Shown: positions 58,691-64,000 of the stretch, piece by piece
Layout: every line of letters starts with the position of its first letter
Numbering within the stretch: the stretch's first letter is position 1
NCBI GenBank assembly: GCA_020310875.1
Contig: CM035437.1
Location: 44,872,171 to 44,936,170, forward strand
Source: Ceratopteris richardii
Taxonomy: Eukaryota > Streptophyta > Polypodiopsida > Polypodiales > Pteridaceae
Length of the DNA: 64,000 bases
Direction of reading: 5' to 3'
Notes under the pieces: model-generated
What the model saw: the letters and a program-made list of their open reading frames with translations, nothing else
Told to the model about the DNA's origin: nothing
Databases searched by the model: none
Program-made: the position numbers and the translations under genes

Positions 58691-60400
58691 CCTTTCATAG
58701 CAAATCTAGGAGATTGCTTCACATAGACCTCTTCTTGCAAATCACCATTCAAGAAGGCTGCTTTTATGTCCAACTGATGCACTTTCCAACTTTGATGGGC
58801 AACCAATGCAACCACAACATGAATTGTAGTCATGCATGAAGTAGGTGCAAAAGTTTCCTCATAGCCAATGCCATATTGTTGCGCATATCCTTTGGCAACC
58901 AATCTAGCTTTGTAGCGATCAATGCTACCATCAGACTTTCTCTTAATCTTGTAAACCCACTTTGTACCAATTGCATTCTTTCCTTTTGGCAATTCACATA
59001 ACTCCTAAGTACCATTCCTATGTGTAGCACTCATCCATTGTGGATCGTCACATGCATCTTGAAAAGAAAAAGGCTCTTCTGATTGTGTAGCACTCATCCA
59101 TTGTGGATCGTCACATGCATCTTCAAAAGAAAGTGGCTCTTCATTACATGTTGTTGCAATAAGAGAATAATCCACAAAATTACTTCATGCATGGTGAGAG
59201 CTTGATCTTGTTCTACCAAGTAAAGGTGCACTCAATTCGTTGTCCTGCAAAGTTTGTTTCAACCACTTTGCCATAGTTTGTGCACTCTTGATAGACATGC
59301 GTTCATTATGCAATACATCATCAATATGTACATCATGTGTGGGCTGAATTTCATGCTCATTTTTAGCCATATCTTGATGCAAATGTTCAACCACATGTGG
59401 CTGGAAATTTCCAACAGTTTTGATATTTTTTGGATAAACATTTTCAACCATGTTTGGCTGGAAACTCTCTGCATTTTCAGCTCTATTTTGCTAGAATTTT
59501 TTGAATCTTTGAGCCTCAGTTGGGTAGTCTACATGGCCATTGTCAAGCACACCATTTTGGAACAAAGGCATGAGTGTATCGAACACATCTTGTGAGCTAA
59601 GTATTGGCTGTTTTTTGCATTCAAGTAGAGGGAAAACTGAATGTTCAACGAATACCACATCTCGACTCACAATAATTGTGTTCATCAATGGATGATAAAA
59701 ATGATATCCCTTACTTTCAGCACTATAACCAACAAATATACATTTCTTTGCCTTGTCATCAAGTTTGTGACATTGTTGTGATGGCAGAAGAGCATATGCC
59801 AAACAAACGAACACACATATATGACTAACCATAGGCTTATGACCATTCCAAGCCTCATAAGGAGTGATGACTCTCAAAGCTTTTGTAGGGTAGCGATTCA
59901 ACACATAATTTGGACACATGACGGCTTCCATCCAAAACTTATCAGGAAGGTGCTTTCCTTTAACCATACATCGTGCCATTTCAACGAGTGTTCTATTTTT
60001 ACGCTCGGCAACACCATTTTGTTGAGATGATATGGCACAGTACATTGGTGTGAAATACCTCTTTCACAAAGAAAATCACTAAACTCATGTGACATGTACT
60101 CACCACCACAATCTGTGCATAGAGTCAAAAGATTTTGTGAAGAAAAATTTTCAGCCATAGCTAAAAATGCTTTGAAGCAAGAAAATACCTCATTCTTTGC
60201 TTTCATAGGATACACCCATGTATGGGGAGTAGCATCATCAATGAAGGTAACAAAATATACATGCTTCCCAAAAGATAGAGTCTTGACGAGCCCACATACA
60301 TCACTACGAACAAGCTTCAATTTTCTTGTAGTATGTGTATGACTATCTTTTGGAAAAGAAGCACGATGCATTTTTCCAGGAATGCAACCTTCACATACAC
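58691..60400 (-). pseudogene. Copia D integrase and N-terminal RT (broken)
   Basis: Minus strand: pre-integrase end and integrase (MHRASFPKDSHTHTTRKLKL, VTFIDDATPHTWVYPMKAKN, LCTDCGGEYMSHEF), a frameshift near 60030, QQNGVAERKNRTLVEMARCM, the linker, then RT (NAIGTKWVYKIKRKSDG, LDIKAAFLNGDLQEEVYV). RT continues beyond copia I at 55481. The integrase triad is readable. A 42-base segment (GCACTCATCCATTGTGGATC start) is duplicated at 59028 and 59089. Confidence 0.84.
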
Positions 60401-60909
60401 ATACACCGACTCATTTTTAGCCGTACATACATCCTCAAGTCCTTGATGTGTGTCACATACACATCCACCAACTCATTTTTTGCCATACATACATCCTCAA
60501 GTTGCTTTCTCAAGTATGCAACATGTGATTCATTACGCACGGCATACAAAGAAGCAAGAGTGTCCCATGCCTGTCTTGATGTAGAACATGACTGAATGTG
60601 TGGAACTATATGACGCTTCACGGAAAGCGCAATCAATGCACGAGCTTGAGCATCTTTTCCATCCCATCTAAGTTGCTCTTGTGTAGGTGGAGAAGGAGAA
60701 ACCACTGTACATGAAGAAGAAGCTCCATCTGTGACAGTAGACTGTGAAGTAGAAGAACATGTGGGTCTTCGATCTCCATCTACCACTATGTTCCAAAGTT
60801 GTTTTGCAACAAGAACATGATTTATCATGTAAGGCCACATCGGATAGTTGGTCCCATCAAGCTTATCTTCAGCTTGAAGCATGTCAAACAAGTCATTGCT
60901 GCCTGCCAT
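60401..60909 (-). pseudogene. Copia D gag fragment joined to integrase
   Basis: The ATG at 60909 gives MAGSNDLFDMLQAEDKLDG, continuing WDGKDAQARALIALSVKRH and RQAWDTLASLYAVRNESHVA. After about 150 residues it reaches a roughly 55-base tandem duplication (60397-60506, ACATCCTCAAG ends), and the integrase follows directly. The zinc knuckle and protease are missing. Confidence 0.82.
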
Positions 60910-61180
60910 TTCACTAAAGAACAAGAATGTGACAAAATCTTTAGTTCGACAAAAGAACAAGAATGTGACAAAATCTTTAGCTCACAAACTTTCAGCCTGA
61001 TGGTGATTTTGACTGCACGAATGGCTTTGAAATGGGGGTAAAATGCGAGTGTAATTGGTGGAAATGTTTCTTGGCTACTAAAATTCACTGTTCTATGCTC
61101 CGAAGTCGATTTGCACTATTAAAAGTGCATGTGTGCCGCAACGTGAAAAATCAAAACTTGAGAAGGAGTTCCGAGCTGAA

Positions 61181-61195
61181 CCTGCTCAAATACCA
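61181..61195 (-). other. Primer-binding site of copia D
   Basis: Minus-strand TGGTATTTGAGCAGG, a decayed form of TGGTATCAGAGCAGG. Confidence 0.6.
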
Positions 61196-61196
61196 C

Positions 61197-61489
61197 TATT
61201 CGGTGTGTGTATAGGTGTAAGAGACACACAAGAAGCACATACAAGGAGCACAAATGCAACAAGACACATAGAGAAGATGAATGGCTAGAATAGCTCTCTC
61301 TATTGACAATGAACTAAATTGAAATAAGAGCTGAATAATATCCCTAAGTACAAAGTACCACCACATATGAGTGAATCATGTATGTGGTAACATGGGGAAA
61401 AAACCTCTAGCTAGCACTAGAGTAAAAAGTGTCCATGTATAGGGAAAAGGTTCACATCAAAGCTACTCTAGGAACACATAAGTGTAACA
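61197..61489 (-). repeat. 5' LTR of copia D
   Basis: 293 bp, homologous to the split LTR at 43083-43292 plus 54175-54256. It ends GTGTAACA. Confidence 0.85.
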
Positions 61490-61770
61490 ATCCCAAAGGA
61501 GACGATTGAAGTGGTTAACAATGAGGGCACAAATGTGTTCTTGTCCAAAGAGCATTCATCTATGTTATTGTTAATCATATATGGAATTGCTTCTTCTTTA
61601 GAAGTCTGCACATTTCCTTAATCTCCTTGTTTGCTTTGTGTGTCTGTCGGTCTTTAAAGTAGATATGAACTTTCTTTCTCTAGATTTATTATTCGTATCT
61701 AAGCATGCTCTTGACTTTGAGCATGCCTTTTTGTAGGTGGGGTTGCCCATTATTGACTTCAATCTCATGC
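61490..61770. other. Unique sequence, no gene seen
   Basis: May be the upstream continuation of the LINE relic interrupted by copia D, but no domain is readable. Confidence 0.35.
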
Positions 61771-62013
61771 CTAAGTATGCACATGTAGGTATATATGTAT
61801 ATCTATGTATGTGCATGTATCTATGTATGTGCATGTATCTATGTGTGTATGTGTATGTGTGTGTATGTGTATATGTGTATATTTGTATATATGTATATGT
61901 GTACATGTGTATATGTGTATATGTGTATATGTGTATATGTGTATATGTGTATATGTGTATATGTGTATATGTGTATATGTGTATATGTGTATATGTGTAT
62001 ATGTGTATATGTA

Positions 62014-62046
<33 letters not shown>

Positions 62047-62072
62047 GTGTATATGCATGTGTATGTGTATGA
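61771..62072. repeat. TG/GTGTATAT array homologous to 39480-39660
   Basis: Begins ATGCACATGTAGGTATATATG as at 39482, then about 14 GTGTATAT units and GTGTATG repeats. It joins copia J coding sequence at 62073 with no LTR or target duplication between. Confidence 0.9.
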
Positions 62073-63882
62073 GCCCATTGCTGATGCAGATTTACATGAT
62101 GCACTTGTTGATGAGAGAGCTGATATTGAGGAGGCAAAAACTATGCCAAAATGGCTGGTGCAGACTTTGCGTGACAGCAAATTAGATGCACCTTTGTCAT
62201 ATCGTACTCGTTCAGGCTCTCATAGTGCCTCCATTGCATCAGATTGCTATGCTATGGCTGGGTCTAGTCTATATGATGAGAATGAGCCTGTTTCTTTTGA
62301 TGAAGCACAAAATTCAGAAAATTGGATGGTTGCTATGCAATCTGAATATGATGCTATAATGAAGAATGGTACTTGGTCTTTATGTGACTTGCCTCCTGGC
62401 AAGAAAGCCATTGGTACTAAGTGGATATACAAGCTGAAGCGTAAACTTGATGGTACAGTTGACATGTATAAGGCTAGGCTTGTTGCAAAGGGTTATGCAT
62501 AGGAAAGAGGCATTGATTTTGATGAGACCTTTGCACCCACATGTCGTATGACTACTGTTTGGAGCATCTGTGCACTTGCATCCCATCATGGTTGGAATGT
62601 ACATCAGTTGGACATTAAAACTACATTTCTGAATGATGACTTGCATGAGGAAGTGTATGTTTTTCAATCTGGTGGTTTTGTGCAGAAAGGGCATGAAAAC
62701 CAGGTGTGCATGTTAAAGAAGAAAAGCAAGCACCACGTGCTTGGTATGAGAAGATACATGCCTATCTGATTGCACATGGTTTTGTGAACAGTCCAACTGA
62801 GAGCGCCTTATATGTTAAGCCTGCTAATGATGTGCTTTTGATCATTGTTGTCTATGTTGATGACATGTTGCTCACTGGTCCTATTGAGAAGCATATTGCT
62901 GATTTTAAGGCTGATTTGCATGCCTCATTTGAGATGTCTGATTTGGGGCGTTTGCATCACTATTTGGGCATTCACTTTATGCAAGTTGATGGTGGATTGG
63001 CTTTGTGTCAAACGAAATATATTGACACATTATTGCAGTGTTTTGGCCTTGAAGACTGTAAGCCTATTGCCACTCCTATGGAGATAGGTTTACGATTGAG
63101 TATTCATGATGCTGGAGATGCATTTGATGCTGTCCTCTATCAGCAGGCTGCTGGATGCTTGATTTACTTATGCATTACTCGGCCAGATATTCAGTGTGCT
63201 GTCTCACAGATGAGCAGGTTTATGCATTGCCCAGGTGTCAAGCATTGGCAGGCGGTTAAGCGCATCTTTCGCTACTTGGGTGGTACTCGACTACTTGGGT
63301 TGTTTTATCCCAAGGGGGAATCACTACCGCCAGATTTGCATGCTTTTTTTGACTCAGATTGGGCTGGTTCCTATGACATTCGTGTGTCCACTAGTGGCTT
63401 TTGCTTCATGCTTGGTAGCTCATGTATATCTTGGTTGAGCAAGAAGCGGCCTACTGTGGCCACTTCCAGTTGTGAGGCTGAGTATAGGGCAGCTTTCACA
63501 GCTACTGTTGAGTGTGTGTGGCTCAGACGCCTTATAGCTGATTTGGGTGTTGGTCAGTCCTCTGCCACCACCATCTTCACTGACAGTCAGAGCGCATTAG
63601 CAGTTATGAGGAACCCTGTGTTCCATGCTCTCACTAAGCACATTGAGGTGCATTATCATTATGTCAGGGAGAGGTTCTCTGCTGGGGAGATCGGCTTGGC
63701 ATATGTGCCCACCAGGAGAACATTGCAGACCTTTTCACGAAGGCTCTGCCTAGGGAGAAGTTTGAAGCTTTCCGCAAAGCTTTGGGCTTACTTCCTTTCG
63801 TGGAGTGATTTCCACATAGCTTGGCACTTCCTTACACATGAGTGCCAACTCCTTGTTCACCGTATCACTCCCAGGGGGGATT
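62073..63882 (+). pseudogene. Copia J RT and RNase H, 5'-truncated
   Basis: Starts inside the pre-RT linker (ADADLHDALVDERADIEEAK). It carries TKWIYKLKRKLDG, a TAG at 62500 (family AYAQE), LDIKTTFLNDDLHEEVYV, a small deletion near 62715 removing the family's ALYGLK stretch, VVYVDDMLLTG (about 62850), and RNase H (STSGFCFMLGSSCISWLSKK, LTKHIEVHYHYVRERF). A 2-base loss near 63711 shifts the last 30 codons. It is the same family as C and I. Confidence 0.9.
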
Positions 63883-64000
63883 TGTTGATATATTTAAGTA
63901 GTGATGTGTGTGAACACTCTAGGACCGCCGGGGCACTTTTTTCCCTCTTTACGAGGTTTTTTTCCCCCGGCTTGCATATACGCCTATTGCCCTAATGGGC
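63883..64000 (+). repeat. 3' LTR of copia J (cut by window end)
   Basis: Starts TGTTGATATATTTAAGTAG after the polypurine tract CCCAGGGGGGATT. The first 118 bases are in the window. Confidence 0.92.

Larger units (their letters stand above)
43083..61489 (-). mobile_element. Copia D: minus-strand copia split by chromovirus H and copia I
   Basis: The left (3') LTR is 43083-43292 plus 54175-54256, the right (5') LTR 61197-61489. Flanks are ATTCC (43078-43082) and ATCCC (61490-61494), a 4/5 match. Without H, I and their duplications D is about 4.3 kb: gag fused to integrase, RT and RNase H, with the zinc knuckle and protease region deleted. It is a decayed non-autonomous copy. H entered its LTR and I its RT. 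Confidence 0.82.

Overview
This window is nuclear DNA of a land plant, and it consists almost entirely of transposable elements nested inside one another plus very long simple-sequence arrays. The plant call rests on Ty1/copia polyproteins with plant-style initiator-Met primer sites, a 13.4 kb Ty3/gypsy element with a tRNA-Asp primer site and an LRSG gag start, a chromovirus with a chromodomain, a CACTA (En/Spm) transposase with DUF4218 and DUF4216 parts, and a plant-type LINE reverse transcriptase. The density of nesting fits a large genome such as a fern, lycophyte or gymnosperm, but the sequence alone does not decide which. I see no intact host gene; the only host-gene trace is a short M1 aminopeptidase fragment. 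Single letters below (A, B, C and so on) are my own labels.

Left part (1-16063). A 5S-rRNA-like fragment and a truncated LTR-like stretch precede copia A (768-7793, old and decayed). A carries its own 1,065 bp LTR-bounded insertion. A is inserted in the gag of a minus-strand copia (K), which abuts the LTR of another (L). Then come an M1 aminopeptidase fragment (9787-10138), a broken CACTA transposase (10761-12634), AT tracts and a TG/ATG-rich array.

Middle part (16064-36051). Gypsy G entered the TG-rich array (target duplication GTATG) and was later entered by copia B (22114-28663, duplication GGGGT). The two B LTRs look identical, and the two G LTRs differ at one base that I could find, so both are young. 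G is the most interesting object here. It has a leader full of ATCGCGAT palindromes, a gag with zinc knuckles, and an aspartic protease, RT, RNase H and integrase. It also has two further modules: a duplicated HHCC zinc module before the integrase core, and a second retropepsin-like domain after it, followed by a basic tail with repeated WVPK-like motifs.

Right part (36052-64000). The second half of the TG-rich array, a 213 bp CT tract and a CACTA-type terminus with hairpin subterminal repeats are followed by more arrays, a copia RT relic (E) and a LINE RT relic. Copia D (minus strand, 43083-61489) apparently lies in the LINE. Chromovirus H (minus strand, 43293-54169, duplication AACCT) is inserted in D's 3' LTR, copia C (minus strand, 48432-53533, duplication TTGAT) is inserted in H, and deleted copia I (plus strand, 55482-58685, duplication CTTTC) is inserted in D's pol. 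The window ends in the 3' LTR of a 5'-truncated copia (J) that starts at a TG-rich array.

How they work together: autonomous pol products from B-like, C-like and G-like relatives could mobilise the deleted copies, but every copy here except perhaps G carries at least one inactivating change. Several premature stops are CAG-to-TAG changes, as expected from decay of methylated CHG sites.
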